Positions 8,998-20,573 are shown, numbered from the stretch's first letter. The stretch is 64,000 nt of DNA from Pantoea sp. IMH (GCF_000599885.1 NZ_JFGT01000002.1:620001-684000), one strand, 5' to 3'. Translations and numbers: made by a program. Notes: a model not told the origin generated them from the letters alone.

Positions 8998-9044
8998 CTT
9001 TTCCCGTACCGCTTTCCACCGCGATGAAGCGCGGCTATTTCGCC

Positions 9045-10298
9045 TTAAGCGTAGACAGGGTAGCGGGCGCAGATTTCCAGCACCTGCTTCTTAACGCGCT
9101 CCTGCGTGCTTTCGTCGCCAATGCTGTCCAGGATGTCGCAGATCCAGCCAGCCAGCTCACGCACTTCCGCTTCTTTGAAGCCGCGGCGGGTAACGGCTGG
9201 CGTACCGATGCGAATACCGGAGGTAACAAACGGGCTTTTCGGATCGTCAGGGACGCTGTTTTTATTCACGGTAATGTTGGCACGGCCCAGCGCAGCGTCA
9301 GCTTCTTTACCGGTCAGGTTTTTGTCAACGAGATCGATTAAGAACAGGTGGTTATGGGTGCCACCGGAGACGATTTTATAGCCACGCTCCAGGATCACTT
9401 CGACCATCGCCTTAGCATTTTTCGCCACCTGCTGCTGGTAGATCTTGAACTCAGGCTCCATCGCTTCTTTCAGCGCCACCGCTTTACCGGCAATGACGTG
9501 CATCAGCGGGCCGCCCTGGCCGCCAGGGAAGACCGCAGAGTTCAGCTTTTTGTAGAGCTCTTCATCGCCACCCTGTGCCAGGATCAGGCCGCCACGCGGC
9601 CCGGCCAGCGTTTTATGCGTGGTGGTAGTCACGATATGCGCATGGGGAACCGGGTTAGGGTAAACGCCTGCGGCAATCAGGCCAGCGACGTGCGCCATGT
9701 CGACGAACAGGTAAGCGCCGATGCTGTCGGCGATTTCACGCATTTTCGCCCAGTCGCAGATACCGGAGTAGGCTGAGAAGCCGCCGATAATCATTTTCGG
9801 CTTATGTTTCTGAGCCTGTGCTGCCAGATCGTCGTAATCGATCTGGCCGGTTGCGTCGATGCCATAAGGCACCACGTTGTAAAGCTTACCGGAAAGGTTG
9901 ACCGGCGAACCGTGCGTCAGGTGACCACCGTGGGCAAGGTTCATCCCCAGAATGGTATCGCCCGGCTGCAGCAGCGCGGTATAAACGGCGAAGTTCGCCT
10001 GTGAGCCTGAATGAGGCTGGACGTTAGCATAATCGGCACCGAACAGCGCTTTTGCCCGGTCAATCGCCAGCTGCTCAACAATATCCACATATTCGCAGCC
10101 GCCATAGTAGCGCTTGCCGGGATAGCCTTCCGCATACTTGTTGGTCAGCTGAGATCCCTGTGCCTGCATGACACGCGGACTGGTATAGTTTTCAGAAGCA
10201 ATCAGTTCAATATGCTCTTCCTGACGTACTTTTTCCTGTTCCATTGCCTGCCACAACTCGGCATCATAATCAGCAATATTCATATCACGCTTTAACAT
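9045..10298 (-). CDS. glyA: serine hydroxymethyltransferase
   Basis: PLP enzyme that converts serine and tetrahydrofolate to glycine and methylene-THF, the main source of one-carbon units. 417 residues, identical in length to E. coli GlyA. The PLP lysine is in [14 protein letters not shown] and the family motif [10 protein letters not shown] is present. The ATG at 10298 is chosen over the one at 10304 because AGGAG has 6-nt spacing to it and because [12 protein letters not shown] matches E. coli. A PurR-type operator lies about 110 bp upstream. Confidence 0.97.
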   Translation of the reverse strand: MLKRDMNIADYDAELWQAMEQEKVRQEEHIELIASENYTSPRVMQAQGSQLTNKYAEGYPGKRYYGGCEYVDIVEQLAIDRAKALFGADYANVQPHSGSQANFAVYTALLQPGDTILGMNLAHGGHLTHGSPVNLSGKLYNVVPYGIDATGQIDYDDLAAQAQKHKPKMIIGGFSAYSGICDWAKMREIADSIGAYLFVDMAHVAGLIAAGVYPNPVPHAHIVTTTTHKTLAGPRGGLILAQGGDEELYKKLNSAVFPGGQGGPLMHVIAGKAVALKEAMEPEFKIYQQQVAKNAKAMVEVILERGYKIVSGGTHNHLFLIDLVDKNLTGKEADAALGRANITVNKNSVPDDPKSPFVTSGIRIGTPAVTRRGFKEAEVRELAGWICDILDSIGDESTQERVKKQVLEICARYPVYA

Positions 10299-10410
10299 CC
10301 GCATCTCCTGACTCAGCTAACTTCTATCGGCATTGAACGGCCCGCTTGGGCGAAGACCCACAGTGTAAACTGTTTTACCCGCCGGGGGATAGCCACAACG
10401 CGCGCTTTTT

Positions 10411-10426
10411 ACGCAAACGATTGGCT
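10411..10426 (-). promoter_or_regulatory. PurR operator upstream of glyA
   Basis: The 16-bp site ACGCAAACGATTGGCT fits the PurR consensus ANGCAANCGNTTNCNT with one mismatch. E. coli glyA carries a PurR site in the equivalent position, so purine repression of one-carbon supply is probably conserved. Confidence 0.7.
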
Positions 10427-10581
10427 TGTGACGCAGCAAGGGTTTATTCCCTTTTTAACATGCATTATTTACCGGGTATTTTTTCATCACCAGCCTGTCG
10501 ATCCTTCATGTTAACGCGCACGATACAGCAAAATATTCCCCTGCTGGAAAAAGGTGTATTTACAAAACCGGGCTGAAAATT

Positions 10582-10608
10582 ATAAGATGCATTTAAAATG
10601 CAACTTAT
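10582..10608 (+). promoter_or_regulatory. NsrR operator upstream of hmp
   Basis: AAGATGCATTT is followed by AAATGCAACTT, an 11-1-11-type imperfect palindrome matching the NsrR motif AAGATGC...GCATCTT. It lies 24 bp before the hmp start, where NsrR relieves repression upon nitric oxide in E. coli. Confidence 0.78.
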
Positions 10609-10631
10609 AACATTCCTTGCAGGAGCCACCT

Positions 10632-11816
10632 ATGCTTGACGCCCAGACTATTGCTACCGTAAAAGCCACCATCCCTGCCCTGCTGGCAACCGGCCCGCGC
10701 CTGACCGCCCACTTTTATGACCGGATGTTTGCCCATAATCCCGAGCTGAAAGAGATTTTCAATATGAGCAATCAGCGCAACGGCAACCAGCGCGAGGCGC
10801 TGTTTAACGCCATTTGCGCCTATGCGGGAAACATCGAGAATTTACCGGCGCTGCTGCCTGCGGTTGAAAAAATTGCCCAGAAGCACACCAGCTTCGCGAT
10901 TCAGCCGGCGCAGTATCAGATTGTCGGGACGCACCTGCTGGCAACCCTTGATGAGCTATTGAGTCCGGGTCAGGAAGTGCTTGATGCGTGGGGAAAAGCG
11001 TATGGCGTGCTGGCCGGCGTATTTATTCAGCGGGAAGAGCAGCTTTATCAGGAAGCGGAGAATAAGGTGGGCGGCTGGCGGAAGCCCAGAGCTTTCCGCA
11101 TTGCAGAAATCACTACGGAAAGTGAGATCATCAAAAGTTTTCTGCTGACGCCAACGGATGGAAAGCCGGTAGCGGATTACCAGCCAGGCCAGTATCTCGG
11201 CGTCTGGGTACAGCATAAAAGCTTCGCCAATCAGGAAATTCGTCAGTACTCACTGACCCGCGCACCCAACGGCCGTGATTACCGTATTGCTGTGCGCCAT
11301 GAGCCAGGCGGCACTGTCTCCGGCTGGCTGCATCAGCACGCCCGTCAGGGTGATGAGCTCCTGCTGGCGGCCCCGGCGGGTGATTTCTTCCTGCAGGTTC
11401 CTGCCGAAACGCCGGTCACGCTGATTTCTGCGGGCGTCGGGCAGACGCCGATGCTGGCTATGCTTGACGTGCTGGCGGCTCAGGCACACCCTTCCGCCGT
11501 TCAGTGGTTTCATGCGGCGGATAACGGTCAGCGCCACGCCTTCCGTGATGAAGTGGCGCTATCCGGCAGCAAGCTGGCGGCGTTTTCACAGCATATCTGG
11601 TATAACCGGCCGCTGCCGCAGGATGAGGGGCATTATGACAGCGCCGGCCTGATGAATTTAGCGCCGCTGGAAAGTCAGCTGAGCGACCCTGCCATGCAGT
11701 ATTATCTCTGCGGGCCGGTCGCCTTTATGCAATATGTCGCAAAGCAGCTTACTGGACTGGGCATTGATAACGCGCGCATTCATTACGAGGTATTCGGACC
11801 ACACAAAGTGCTCTGA
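10632..11816 (+). CDS. hmp: flavohemoglobin, nitric oxide dioxygenase
   Basis: Cytosolic flavohemoglobin that oxidises NO to nitrate using O2 and NADPH. 394 residues. The N-terminal globin domain has the proximal histidine in AQKHTSF; the C-terminal ferredoxin-reductase-like half has the FAD motif [11 protein letters not shown] and the NAD(P)H motif [11 protein letters not shown], ending [10 protein letters not shown]. The start [15 protein letters not shown] matches E. coli and has CAGGAG 7 nt upstream. An NsrR operator precedes it. Confidence 0.97.
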   Translation: MLDAQTIATVKATIPALLATGPRLTAHFYDRMFAHNPELKEIFNMSNQRNGNQREALFNAICAYAGNIENLPALLPAVEKIAQKHTSFAIQPAQYQIVGTHLLATLDELLSPGQEVLDAWGKAYGVLAGVFIQREEQLYQEAENKVGGWRKPRAFRIAEITTESEIIKSFLLTPTDGKPVADYQPGQYLGVWVQHKSFANQEIRQYSLTRAPNGRDYRIAVRHEPGGTVSGWLHQHARQGDELLLAAPAGDFFLQVPAETPVTLISAGVGQTPMLAMLDVLAAQAHPSAVQWFHAADNGQRHAFRDEVALSGSKLAAFSQHIWYNRPLPQDEGHYDSAGLMNLAPLESQLSDPAMQYYLCGPVAFMQYVAKQLTGLGIDNARIHYEVFGPHKVL

Positions 11817-11822
11817 TCGCGC

Positions 11823-11857
11823 AAAAACGCCATCGCCGTCCAGAACAGACGGCGATG
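11823..11857 (-). terminator. terminator after glnB
   Basis: Perfect 10-bp stem (11831-11840 with 11848-11857); on the minus strand it is followed by GCGTTTTTGCG. It lies 20 bp after the glnB stop, between convergent hmp and glnB. Confidence 0.7.
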
Positions 11858-11877
11858 TGGCTGGCGGGAAGGCGGAC

Positions 11878-12321
<444 letters not shown>

Positions 12322-12355
12322 CTATCATATCCCGGCGGCGAAGCGGCACTGAAAA

Positions 12356-13690
12356 TTACGCTTTGAAATCTGAGGCATCGAGTTCATGGCGGGAAAGCAG
12401 CTTATAGAACTCGGTCCGGTTACGTCCGGCCAGCCGTGCCGCATGCGTCACATTGCCATTGGTCATCTGCAGCAGTTTACGTAAATAATTCAGTTCAAAC
12501 TGATTCCGCGCTTCGGCAAAAGTGGGCAGTACGCTGTTTTCACCTGCCAGCGCCTGCTCCACCAGCGCTTCGCTTATCACCGGCGCGGAGGTGAGCGCCA
12601 CGCACTGCTCAATGACGTTAACCAGTTGCCGTACGTTGCCCGGCCAGCTCGCCGCCATCAGACGATTCATCGCATCGGTGGAAAAGCGCCGGACAAACGG
12701 CTTATGACGTTCCGCTGACTGCTTCAGCAAATGGTTTGCCAGCAGCGGAATATCCTCGGCGCGCTGCTGCAGCGTGGGAATTTTAAGATTCACCACATTA
12801 AGCCGGTAGAAAAGATCTTCGCGAAACGCCTGCTTTTCCATCGCTTCAGGCAGATCCCGATGGGTGGCCGAAATAATCCTGACGTTGATCTCCCGATCGT
12901 GGTTGCTGCCCAGCGGACGCACCTTGCGTTCCTGCAGGACCCTCAGCAGTTTTACCTGGAGCGCCGGCGGCATATCGCCGATTTCATCCAGAAAAAGCGT
13001 TCCGCCCTCCGCCGCCTGAAACAGCCCTTCACGGCTGCTGACCGCGCCGGTAAAGGCGCCTCTGGCATGACCAAACAGCTCCGACTCAAGCAACTGTTCC
13101 GGAAGCGCACCGCAGTTGATGGCGATAAAAGGTTTGGCGGCGCGCGGGCTGGCAGCATGGATCGCCTGCGCCAGGATCTCTTTACCGGTGCCGCTCTGGC
13201 CGTTAATCAGTACGCTGACGTCTGATTGTGCCACCATCCGCGCCTGTTCCAGCAGACGAAGCATGAGCGGGTTGCGGGTAACGATGCTTTCACGCCAGGC
13301 ATCATCACTGACCGGCGCACGGTGGGCCAGCGCCTGATCGATCGCGTTGTAAAGCGCGTCCCGGTCAACGGGCTTGGTCAGGAAGCTGAAAACGCCCTGC
13401 TGCGTGGCCCAGACGGCATCCGGGATAGAGCCATGCGCGGTCAGGATGATGACGGGCATGCCCGGCTGCTGCTGCTGGATCTCGCTAAACAGCGCCATCC
13501 CGTCCATTTCATCCATACGCAGATCGCTTATCACCAGATCCACTTTCTCTCTGAGCAGCGTTTTCAGCGCTTCCGGACCGCTTGCCGCCGTCAGCACGCT
13601 GAATCCCTCGCTGGTGAGCCGCATTCCCAGCAGTTTAAGCAGGCTGGGATCGTCATCCACCAGCAGCAGGCTGGCTGATTTTTTTATCAT
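12356..13690 (-). CDS. glrR: sigma54-dependent response regulator GlrR (QseF)
   Basis: 444-residue NtrC-type activator. It has an N-terminal receiver with the phospho-acceptor in VISDLRMDEMDG, a AAA+ domain with Walker A GQSGTGKE, the sigma54-contact loop GAFTGA and Walker B GGTLFLDEIGDM, and a C-terminal Fis-type HTH (NVTHAARLAGRNRTEFYKLL). It partners GlrK and activates the sigma54 promoter of glmY. Its ATG overlaps the qseG stop by 4 bp. Matching GlrR-type sites are visible upstream of glmY in this window. Confidence 0.95.
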   Translation of the reverse strand: MIKKSASLLLVDDDPSLLKLLGMRLTSEGFSVLTAASGPEALKTLLREKVDLVISDLRMDEMDGMALFSEIQQQQPGMPVIILTAHGSIPDAVWATQQGVFSFLTKPVDRDALYNAIDQALAHRAPVSDDAWRESIVTRNPLMLRLLEQARMVAQSDVSVLINGQSGTGKEILAQAIHAASPRAAKPFIAINCGALPEQLLESELFGHARGAFTGAVSSREGLFQAAEGGTLFLDEIGDMPPALQVKLLRVLQERKVRPLGSNHDREINVRIISATHRDLPEAMEKQAFREDLFYRLNVVNLKIPTLQQRAEDIPLLANHLLKQSAERHKPFVRRFSTDAMNRLMAASWPGNVRQLVNVIEQCVALTSAPVISEALVEQALAGENSVLPTFAEARNQFELNYLRKLLQMTNGNVTHAARLAGRNRTEFYKLLSRHELDASDFKA

Positions 13691-14427
13691 GGCTGGCTCT
13701 CCGCTGTTGTGGTCGTGGAGCCTGACGACGCCGCTTCAGGTTGTTCGTCGTGGTTTTCCGTATGGCTGTTATCAGCCCCCTCCGGCGAGCGTCGTGAAGA
13801 GAGCTGGCGCTCAATATCGGTCAGCGTTTCCAGCTTGCGCCGCGTGACGCTCAGCGCCTCTTTCTGCGCAACGATCTCCCGGCGAAGCAGATCAAGCTCG
13901 GTGTCGCTGCTCTGCTGGAGCTGATAATAACGCATGCGTTCAGCAGAAAGCTGAAGCTGTCCGGCCTGGCCGTCACGCCAGAGCTGAATCAGCGGCCTGA
14001 CCGGCAGCGGATAATCGCGGCTGAAAAATGCCAGCTGCTGCATATAGTGCCGCCGTTCAACCGGCGTGACGTTGCCGTTTGCCAGCAAAATGCCCCGTTT
14101 GAAGGCGTTCTGCCAGTTTGTGGCTTGCCAGTGGCGCGCTTCAGCCCGCGCGCCGGCGGCGGAGAGCCGGCCTGCGCAGTCGACCGCCCTTAGCCAGTAG
14201 AGGGCATTATGGCTCGCTTTCTCCTCCGGTTGATCCCAGATCAGGGAACAGTCAACCTGCTGAAAATCGACCACTTTAGCTTCAGGCTCCCCAGGCGGCG
14301 TTAATGCCGTGCTGACGGCGGAGCCCGGGGTTTGAGGCGTACAGGCTGCAAGCAGTGCGGCAGCGAAAAACAGCGCCGCGGTGTGGCATACGCCAGGTTT
14401 TACGGCAGTAAAGGCATCAGTTCTCAT
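13687..14427 (-). CDS. qseG: outer-membrane lipoprotein QseG
   Basis: 246-residue lipoprotein between glrK and glrR. The hydrophobic signal ends in the lipobox LLAAC, and the remainder is helical, with a coiled-coil-like region around LLRREIVAQKEALSVTRRKLETL. In E. coli QseG modulates the GlrK sensor. The C-terminal tail is low-complexity (SGSTTTTAESQP). It overlaps glrK by 11 bp and glrR by 4 bp, so the three are co-translated. Confidence 0.88.
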   Translation of the reverse strand: MRTDAFTAVKPGVCHTAALFFAAALLAACTPQTPGSAVSTALTPPGEPEAKVVDFQQVDCSLIWDQPEEKASHNALYWLRAVDCAGRLSAAGARAEARHWQATNWQNAFKRGILLANGNVTPVERRHYMQQLAFFSRDYPLPVRPLIQLWRDGQAGQLQLSAERMRYYQLQQSSDTELDLLRREIVAQKEALSVTRRKLETLTDIERQLSSRRSPEGADNSHTENHDEQPEAASSGSTTTTAESQP

Positions 14428-15853
14428 TATTTTTCCCGGCTGTCAGCGTGAGTTCGATCCGAAAACAGACGACCGTCCCTTCACTTTGAACCAGCTGTAA
14501 ATCGCCTTTCAGGCGTTGAATGCAGTCTCTGGCGATGCTGAGTCCCAGCCCGCTCCCTTTCACAGCGCCCCTGCGCTGCTGGCTGCCCTGGTAAAAAGGC
14601 TCGAATATCATCGTCTGCTCGGTGGCAGGCACGGGCGTTCCGGTGTTTTCAACTTCAATAATCGCCCTGTTTCCATGACGGCGACTGCGGATCCAGATGG
14701 TACCGGATTCGCTGCCGTAGTGTAGGGCGTTCGAGTAAAGATTGTCGATGGCACGCGCCAGAAGCATCGGTTCCGCGAGACAATTTTTTTCAGCCAGTAA
14801 CACCTCGGTCTGCATCAATTTGGCGCGAGCGGTCAGACTGTGACTGCTGACAATTCTTTCGACCAGGGGTGCCAGCGCGACCGGCACCAGCGTCACTGGC
14901 GCATCAGAAAGCTCACGGTTGTAATCAAGCAGTTGCTCGATTAGCCGTTGCAGGTGGCAGCTGCTGTCATCAAGGATAGCGACCACCTCGCGCTGATCGG
15001 CGGTAAGCGGTCCGGCGACTTCGTCAGCCAGTAACGCCGTGCCTTCGCGCATGCTGGCAAGCGGCGTTTTCAGCTCATGGGAGATGTGGCGCAGAAACTC
15101 GTGGCGCTGTGATTCCAGCCAGGCCAGGCGCTCGCTAAGCCAGAGAATACTCTGCCCGAGCGAGCGTAGTTCCCTTGGCCCTCTGGCAGCCAGATTGTGG
15201 CTGAGCCGCTTCCCTTCCCCCAGACGGTTGATCATCCGTTCAACGGCCTTTACCGGGCCGATAATCATCCTGGTAAACAGCAGCACCAGCCCCACGCTTA
15301 TCAGAAAGAGAATTAACGCCTGCCAACTGAAATACTGACCACGCTCGGCGATTTCCCGCTGAAGCTGTAGCCCACGCGAGAAGGCCACCTCCCGCGTCGA
15401 CTGAATAAGCTGGCCATTGGCGGTAGAAAACGTTTCAAGCGCCTGCGAGGCCACGCTGATGGGGCTGCTGTTAATGCAGTTGAGTTTAGTGAGAGTGCCC
15501 AGCGACTGGCGTAACTGCTGATAAACCTTCACATCCGGCAATACGGAAGCGTGCTCTTCCAGCATCTGCGCATACCGGGTTCGCTGCGTCTGATAGAGAT
15601 TGGCCAGCATAGGATCATCCAGCACGCAATATTGCCGGTAGCTGCGCTCCAGCTCCAGCGCGGTGCGGGCCATCGCCTCGCTACGCCGGACATCGGTCAG
15701 CGTCGTACGGTTGGTATCTGCCGCCCTGCCGCTGAGCGCCGACAGGCTCTCCCATGCCTGCCATGCCAGCACCAGCAGCGGCAACAGAACCAGCAGAAAA
15801 GCTATCAGCACCAGCTGACGCAGGGATCGCGGGAATAAACGCCATTTTTTCAC
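14417..15853 (-). CDS. glrK: sensor histidine kinase GlrK (QseE)
   Basis: 478-residue inner-membrane sensor kinase. An N-terminal transmembrane segment (LVLIAFLLVLLPLLVLAW), a periplasmic loop, a second membrane helix near residue 180, a HAMP region, the H-box HISHELKTPLASMREG and a HATPase domain with the G-box GSGLGLSIA are all readable. It phosphorylates GlrR in response to envelope signals and thereby drives GlmY. First gene of glrK-qseG-glrR, just downstream of glmY as in E. coli. Confidence 0.94.
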   Translation of the reverse strand: MKKWRLFPRSLRQLVLIAFLLVLLPLLVLAWQAWESLSALSGRAADTNRTTLTDVRRSEAMARTALELERSYRQYCVLDDPMLANLYQTQRTRYAQMLEEHASVLPDVKVYQQLRQSLGTLTKLNCINSSPISVASQALETFSTANGQLIQSTREVAFSRGLQLQREIAERGQYFSWQALILFLISVGLVLLFTRMIIGPVKAVERMINRLGEGKRLSHNLAARGPRELRSLGQSILWLSERLAWLESQRHEFLRHISHELKTPLASMREGTALLADEVAGPLTADQREVVAILDDSSCHLQRLIEQLLDYNRELSDAPVTLVPVALAPLVERIVSSHSLTARAKLMQTEVLLAEKNCLAEPMLLARAIDNLYSNALHYGSESGTIWIRSRRHGNRAIIEVENTGTPVPATEQTMIFEPFYQGSQQRRGAVKGSGLGLSIARDCIQRLKGDLQLVQSEGTVVCFRIELTLTAGKNNEN

Positions 15854-15921
15854 GGGAGAGTCTCATTTTGCGCTGTATGCTGATGCTAGCTGAGTGGCGC
15901 GCGGGAAGAAAGGGCTGAACA

Positions 15922-16151
15922 GAAACGGAAAATGGCAGATTCAGAGAATCTGCCATTCCGGACAGGCTGCGCGATGCAACCTGCAAAATAGGTGGTGCCT
16001 AACTCAACGTTGCGTCCGGTGTCTGATAAAGCCACTACGTGGGCAGTTATCGGTTAGGTGGACGGCAGGCACCGTATTGTGCGTCATTCGATGTGTTATG
16101 AAGCGCTTGTCCGCTTGCGCAGGGCTGTCATAGCTGAGTGAATGAGCCACT
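15922..16151 (-). ncRNA. glmY: GlmY small RNA
   Basis: Located between purL and glrK in the E. coli position and orientation. The 5' end AGTGGCTCATTCAC matches E. coli GlmY as I remember it. The 3' end is a perfect 12-bp terminator stem (15931-15942 with 15946-15957) followed by TTCCGTTTC. GlmY sequesters the adaptor RapZ, sparing GlmZ and raising GlmS synthesis. The length of about 225 nt is longer than in E. coli; the exact ends are inferred. It is driven by the overlapping promoters described separately. Confidence 0.85.
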
Positions 16152-16157
16152 GACAGG

Positions 16158-16178
16158 ATTATAGCAAACCGCGTGCCA
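16158..16178 (-). promoter_or_regulatory. overlapping sigma54 and sigma70 promoter of glmY
   Basis: The minus strand reads TGGCAC-N5-TTGCT (16178 to 16163), a perfect sigma54 -24/-12 element, and the sigma70 -10 hexamer TATAAT (16163-16158) overlaps its end. Both would start at about 16151. The same dual arrangement is known for E. coli glmY. Confidence 0.85.
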
Positions 16179-16195
16179 ACTATGAAAATAAAATA

Positions 16196-16387
16196 TAAGC
16201 CATTGATGTGAAATGTTTTTAAAATAAGAGAAGGCTTTTATTGTCGCATGCGGAACCGCGTCGGCCGGGATACTGTCTCCTTAAGGCAACACATGCAGAC
16301 CGCAATAATTAAAAATATTAAAATCAGCGAGTTAAGTGTCGCCTTTTAGAGACAGTTAAAGGATTGATTTGTCGGGGACAGGCAACA
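16196..16387 (-). promoter_or_regulatory. glmY upstream activating region: GlrR and IHF sites
   Basis: Three TGTC-N10-GACA-type elements: an exact match at 16337-16354 and one-mismatch versions at 16274-16291 and 16370-16387 (both ending AACA). IHF-type cores (YAA-N4-TTGATW) occur at 16357-16369 (exact) and 16196-16208 (one mismatch). This fits GlrR binding upstream with IHF bending towards the sigma54 promoter. The remaining 16388-16682 holds only the inverted repeat listed next and no gene I can support. Confidence 0.65.
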
Positions 16388-16561
16388 GTCAGCTTCATAG
16401 TAAAAAAGCAGCCCTGAGGCTGATAAACTGATAGCGAAGGTAACAGATACTGAAGTAGAGCGTACCGCGCATTTCATGGCGCAGGATGAGCTGCCGGGAA
16501 TGAGAGTTTTTGCGTCTTAATGAACGATTTTTGTACCTGGAGCAAACCCTTAGTTAATAGT

Positions 16562-16588
16562 CATAAGCAGCCTTAAAGGCTGCTTATG
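16562..16588. repeat. perfect 13-bp inverted repeat downstream of purL
   Basis: CATAAGCAGCCTT and its exact reverse complement flank a single central A. It lies 95 bp beyond the purL stop, with no T-run on either strand. It may be an mRNA-end stabiliser or a protein-binding site; function unknown. Confidence 0.5.
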
Positions 16589-16682
16589 AGAGTCAGTCTG
16601 CTTATGTACAAGCACTGGCGCGGTTCATCTGCACTACGGCACAGATGCTCGCTGCGCCGTCTGCAAACAGATCGTTGCCGGT

Positions 16683-19600
16683 TCAGCCCAGTTGCTTACG
16701 GGCGTTGCGGAACAGACGCATCCATGGGCTGTCCTCGCCCCACTCCTGCGGATGCCACGAGTTACTGACCGTACGGAACACACGCTCCGGGTGCGGCATC
16801 ATAATCGTCACGCGTCCGCTCTCATTGGTGACGGCGGTAATGCCGTTTGGTGAGCCGTTCGGATTGGCGGGATAGTGCTGCGTGACCTTGCCGAAGTTAT
16901 CGACGTAGCGCAGCGCCACCAGTCCTTTGCTTTCCAGCGTCGCCAGGTGGGTAGCGTCACGGACTTCGACAAACCCTTCCCCGTGAGAGACGGCGATCGG
17001 CATCCGCGAACCCTGCATCCCGTCCAGCATCAGAGAAGGGCTGCCCGCGATTTCCACCAGGCTGAAGCGGGCCTCGAAACGCTCTGACTGATTACGGACA
17101 AAGCGCGGCCAGGCGTCGCTTCCCGGGATCAGCTCACGCAGGTTTGACATCATCTGGCAGCCGTTACAGACGCCCAGCGCCAGCGTCTGCGGACGGTGGA
17201 AGAAGGTTTCAAACTCATCGCGCACGCGGCTGTTAAACAGAATTGATTTGGCCCATCCCTCGCCAGCCCCCAGCACGTCGCCATAGGAGAAGCCGCCACA
17301 GGCCACCAGCGTCTGAAATTCCTCCAGTCCGCGACGTCCTGACAGCAGATCGCTCATATGCACATCCACCGCATCAAATCCGGCACGGTGAAACGCCGCT
17401 GCCATCTCAACATGTGAATTAACGCCCTGCTCGCGCAGTACGGCCACTTTGGGCCGTGCGCCGGTGGCAATAAACGGCGCGGCAATATCTTCTTCCGGTT
17501 TAAAGGACAGCGCCACGTTCAGGCCAGGATCGGCATCGTTTTTCTTCGCTTCATGTTCCTGGTCGGCGCAGGCCGGGTTATCACGCAGGCGCTGCATTTG
17601 CCAGGTGGTTTCCGCCCACCAGGTACGCAGCGTGGTGCGGCTTTCGCTGTAAACCGTTGAGTCACCGGAGGTAATGGTAAAGCGATCGCCATGCTGTGCG
17701 CAGCCAAGAAAATGTACACAGTCGGCGAGGCCGTTAGCCGCGAATACCTGCTCTGCTTCGTCACGATCGGTCGCCGCAATCTGAATAACGGCGCCCAGTT
17801 CTTCATTGAACAGCGCGGCGAGCGGATCGCTGCCAAGGGAGGCGATATCCGCCTCGATCCCACAGTGACCGGCGAAGGCCATTTCCGCCAGCGTAACCAG
17901 CAAACCGCCATCGGAACGGTCGTGGTAGGCCAGCAGCTTGCCGTCGGCCACCAGCGTCTGCATCGCGCTAAAGAAGCCCGCCAGTTGCGCCACATCACGC
18001 ACATCTGCGGGTTTGTCGCCAAGCTGACGGTAAACCTGGGAGAGCGCTGTTGCGCCGAGCGCATTAACACCTTTCCCCAAATCGATCAGCAGCAGCGCAT
18101 TATCTTGCTGCGGCTTCAGCTCTGGCGTCACGGTGCGGCGCACATCTTCCACACGGGCAAAAGCGGTGATCACCAGCGACAGCGGCGAGGTCATCTCACG
18201 CTGTTCGGCTCCCTGCTGCCAGCGGGTTTTCATCGACATCGAATCTTTGCCGACCGGAATGGTGATGCCCAGCGCCGGACAGAGTTCTTCCCCCACCGCC
18301 TTCACCGCTTCATAAAGTCCGGCATCTTCTCCCGGATGGCCTGCGGCAGCCATCCAGTTAGCGGAAAGCTTGATCCGTTTGAGCGAGCCAATCTGCGTGG
18401 CGGCGATGTTCGTCAGCGCCTCTCCCACCGCCAGACGACCAGAGGCGGCAAAATCGAGCAGGGCGACCGGCGCACGTTCACCCAGCGACATCGCCTCGCC
18501 GTAATAGCTGTCCAGGCTGGCGGTGGTTACGGCGCAGTCAGCGACCGGGATCTGCCAGGGACCGACCATCTGATCGCGGGCCACCATGCCAGTTACCGAG
18601 CGGTCACCGATGGTGATCAGGAAGGTTTTTTCCGCAACGGCTGGCAGATGGAGTACGCGATTAACGGCCTCAGCGATCGTTATTTCATCACGATGAAGCG
18701 CCTCACCTTTTGCTTTCAGCGTGCTGACATCGCGGGTCATTTTGGGCGTTTTGCCCAGCAGCACATCAAGCGGCATATCGATCGGTTTGTTGTCGAAGTG
18801 GCTGTCGGTCAGCGTCAGATGCAGCTCTTCCGTCGCTTCACCAATCACCGCATAAGGCGCGCGCTCGCGTTTGCACAGGGCGTCAAACTGGGCCAGTTTG
18901 TCAGGTGAAACGGCCAGCACGTAACGTTCCTGGGATTCATTACACCATATCTCCAGCGGGCTCATGCCAGGCTCATCGCTGAGAATGTCACGCAGGTTGA
19001 AGCGGCCGCCCCGGTTGCCGTCGCTGACCAGCTCAGGCATCGCATTGGAGAGGCCGCCTGCGCCCACATCATGAATAAAGAGGATGGGGTTTGCTTCACC
19101 CAGCTGCCAGCAGCGATCGATCACTTCCTGACAGCGCCGCTCCATTTCCGGGTTGTCGCGCTGCACGGAAGCGAAATCGAGATCGGCATCAGACTGACCT
19201 GACGCCATGGAAGAAGCCGCACCGCCGCCAAGGCCGATATTCATCGCCGGGCCGCCGAGCACAATCAGCTTAGCGCCAGGGGTAATTTCGCCTTTCTGTA
19301 CGTGGTCGGCCCGGATATTGCCCAGTCCACCTGCCAGCATCACCGGCTTGTGATAGCCGCGCAACTCCACGCCATTATGGCTGTTTACCTGCTCTTCATA
19401 AGTGCGGAAATAGCCCGTCAGCGCGGGTCGTCCAAATTCATTGTTAAAGGCGGCCCCGCCCAGCGGGCCTTCGGTCATGATATCAAGCGCCGTCACGATG
19501 CGGTCCGGCTTGCCGAAATCTTCTTCCCAGGGCTGTTCAAAGCCCGGAATACGCAAGTTAGAGACGGAAAAGCCCACCAGGCCAGCCTTGGGTTTGGCGC

Positions 19601-20573
19601 CGCGCCCCGTTGCGCCCTCATCGCGGATCTCACCGCCGGAACCGGTCGCCGCGCCCGGCCATGGCGAGATCGCTGTTGGATGGTTATGGGTTTCCACCTT
19701 CATCAGGATATGCGCTTCTTCCTGATGGAACTCATACTGGCCCTGCGCTGCGTCAGCGTAAAAACGACCTACCTGTGAACCTTCCATTACCGCCGCATTA
19801 TCTTTATAGGCAGAAAGGACGTAATCCGGCGTTTTCTCGAAGGTGTTTTTGATCATTTTGAACAGCGACTTAGGCTGCTCTTTACCGTCGATGATCCAGT
19901 CGGCGTTGAAAATTTTGTGACGGCAATGCTCAGAGTTTGCCTGGGCAAACATATAGAGTTCAATGTCGTTTGGATTGCGCCCGAGCTTCTCAAACGCCGC
20001 CTGTAAATAGTCGATTTCATCATCAGCGAGCGCCAGGCCAAGCTTGCGGTTCGCCGTCACTAACGCCTCTCGCCCTTCCCCCAGCAGATCCACGCTTTGC
20101 AGCGGCGCGGGCTGATGATGGGCAAACAGTTGCGCTGCCTGAGCGAGATCGGTCAGCACAACTTCCACCATCCGGTCATGCAGCAGAGCTGCGAGTGCTG
20201 ACCACTGCGTTTCCGTCAATTGCGGAGCCTTCACATAAAAAGCCAGACCGCGCTCAAGCCGTTTAACCTGCGGCAGATCGCAATTATGCGCAATGTCAGT
20301 GGCCTTGGATGACCAGGGCGAGAGCGTACCTGGACGCGGCGTTACCAGCAGCAGACGCCCTTCCGGCGTATGTTCGGCAAGCGAGGGACCATATTTCAGC
20401 AGACGCTGCAGGCGGGCTTTTTCCGCGTCGGATAAGGGCGCGCTGACTTCGGCAAAATGGACGTACTCAGCGTAAATGTCACTCACCGGCAGGTGAGCGT
20501 TCTGAAAGCGGGCCAGCAGTTTGGTAACACGAAATGCCGACAGAGCGGGCGAACCACGCAGAATTTCCATCAT
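16683..20573 (-). CDS. purL: phosphoribosylformylglycinamidine synthase
   Basis: Large single-chain FGAM synthase, the fourth step of purine synthesis (FGAR + glutamine + ATP to FGAM). About 1296 residues against 1295 in E. coli, with near-continuous identity. N-terminal FGAR-binding and linker regions are followed by the ATP-binding synthetase halves (for example [21 protein letters not shown] and [13 protein letters not shown]) and a C-terminal glutaminase with nucleophile GVCNGCQMM. The ATG at 20573 matches the E. coli [15 protein letters not shown] start; the TTG before it is not needed. A PurR operator lies about 90 bp upstream. Confidence 0.97.
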   Translation of the reverse strand: MMEILRGSPALSAFRVTKLLARFQNAHLPVSDIYAEYVHFAEVSAPLSDAEKARLQRLLKYGPSLAEHTPEGRLLLVTPRPGTLSPWSSKATDIAHNCDLPQVKRLERGLAFYVKAPQLTETQWSALAALLHDRMVEVVLTDLAQAAQLFAHHQPAPLQSVDLLGEGREALVTANRKLGLALADDEIDYLQAAFEKLGRNPNDIELYMFAQANSEHCRHKIFNADWIIDGKEQPKSLFKMIKNTFEKTPDYVLSAYKDNAAVMEGSQVGRFYADAAQGQYEFHQEEAHILMKVETHNHPTAISPWPGAATGSGGEIRDEGATGRGAKPKAGLVGFSVSNLRIPGFEQPWEEDFGKPDRIVTALDIMTEGPLGGAAFNNEFGRPALTGYFRTYEEQVNSHNGVELRGYHKPVMLAGGLGNIRADHVQKGEITPGAKLIVLGGPAMNIGLGGGAASSMASGQSDADLDFASVQRDNPEMERRCQEVIDRCWQLGEANPILFIHDVGAGGLSNAMPELVSDGNRGGRFNLRDILSDEPGMSPLEIWCNESQERYVLAVSPDKLAQFDALCKRERAPYAVIGEATEELHLTLTDSHFDNKPIDMPLDVLLGKTPKMTRDVSTLKAKGEALHRDEITIAEAVNRVLHLPAVAEKTFLITIGDRSVTGMVARDQMVGPWQIPVADCAVTTASLDSYYGEAMSLGERAPVALLDFAASGRLAVGEALTNIAATQIGSLKRIKLSANWMAAAGHPGEDAGLYEAVKAVGEELCPALGITIPVGKDSMSMKTRWQQGAEQREMTSPLSLVITAFARVEDVRRTVTPELKPQQDNALLLIDLGKGVNALGATALSQVYRQLGDKPADVRDVAQLAGFFSAMQTLVADGKLLAYHDRSDGGLLVTLAEMAFAGHCGIEADIASLGSDPLAALFNEELGAVIQIAATDRDEAEQVFAANGLADCVHFLGCAQHGDRFTITSGDSTVYSESRTTLRTWWAETTWQMQRLRDNPACADQEHEAKKNDADPGLNVALSFKPEEDIAAPFIATGARPKVAVLREQGVNSHVEMAAAFHRAGFDAVDVHMSDLLSGRRGLEEFQTLVACGGFSYGDVLGAGEGWAKSILFNSRVRDEFETFFHRPQTLALGVCNGCQMMSNLRELIPGSDAWPRFVRNQSERFEARFSLVEIAGSPSLMLDGMQGSRMPIAVSHGEGFVEVRDATHLATLESKGLVALRYVDNFGKVTQHYPANPNGSPNGITAVTNESGRVTIMMPHPERVFRTVSNSWHPQEWGEDSPWMRLFRNARKQLG

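Noticed and set aside
17691-18908. 405-codon plus-strand frame inside purL
   Set aside because: Lies wholly within well-conserved purL on the opposite strand, with no domain or ribosome site.
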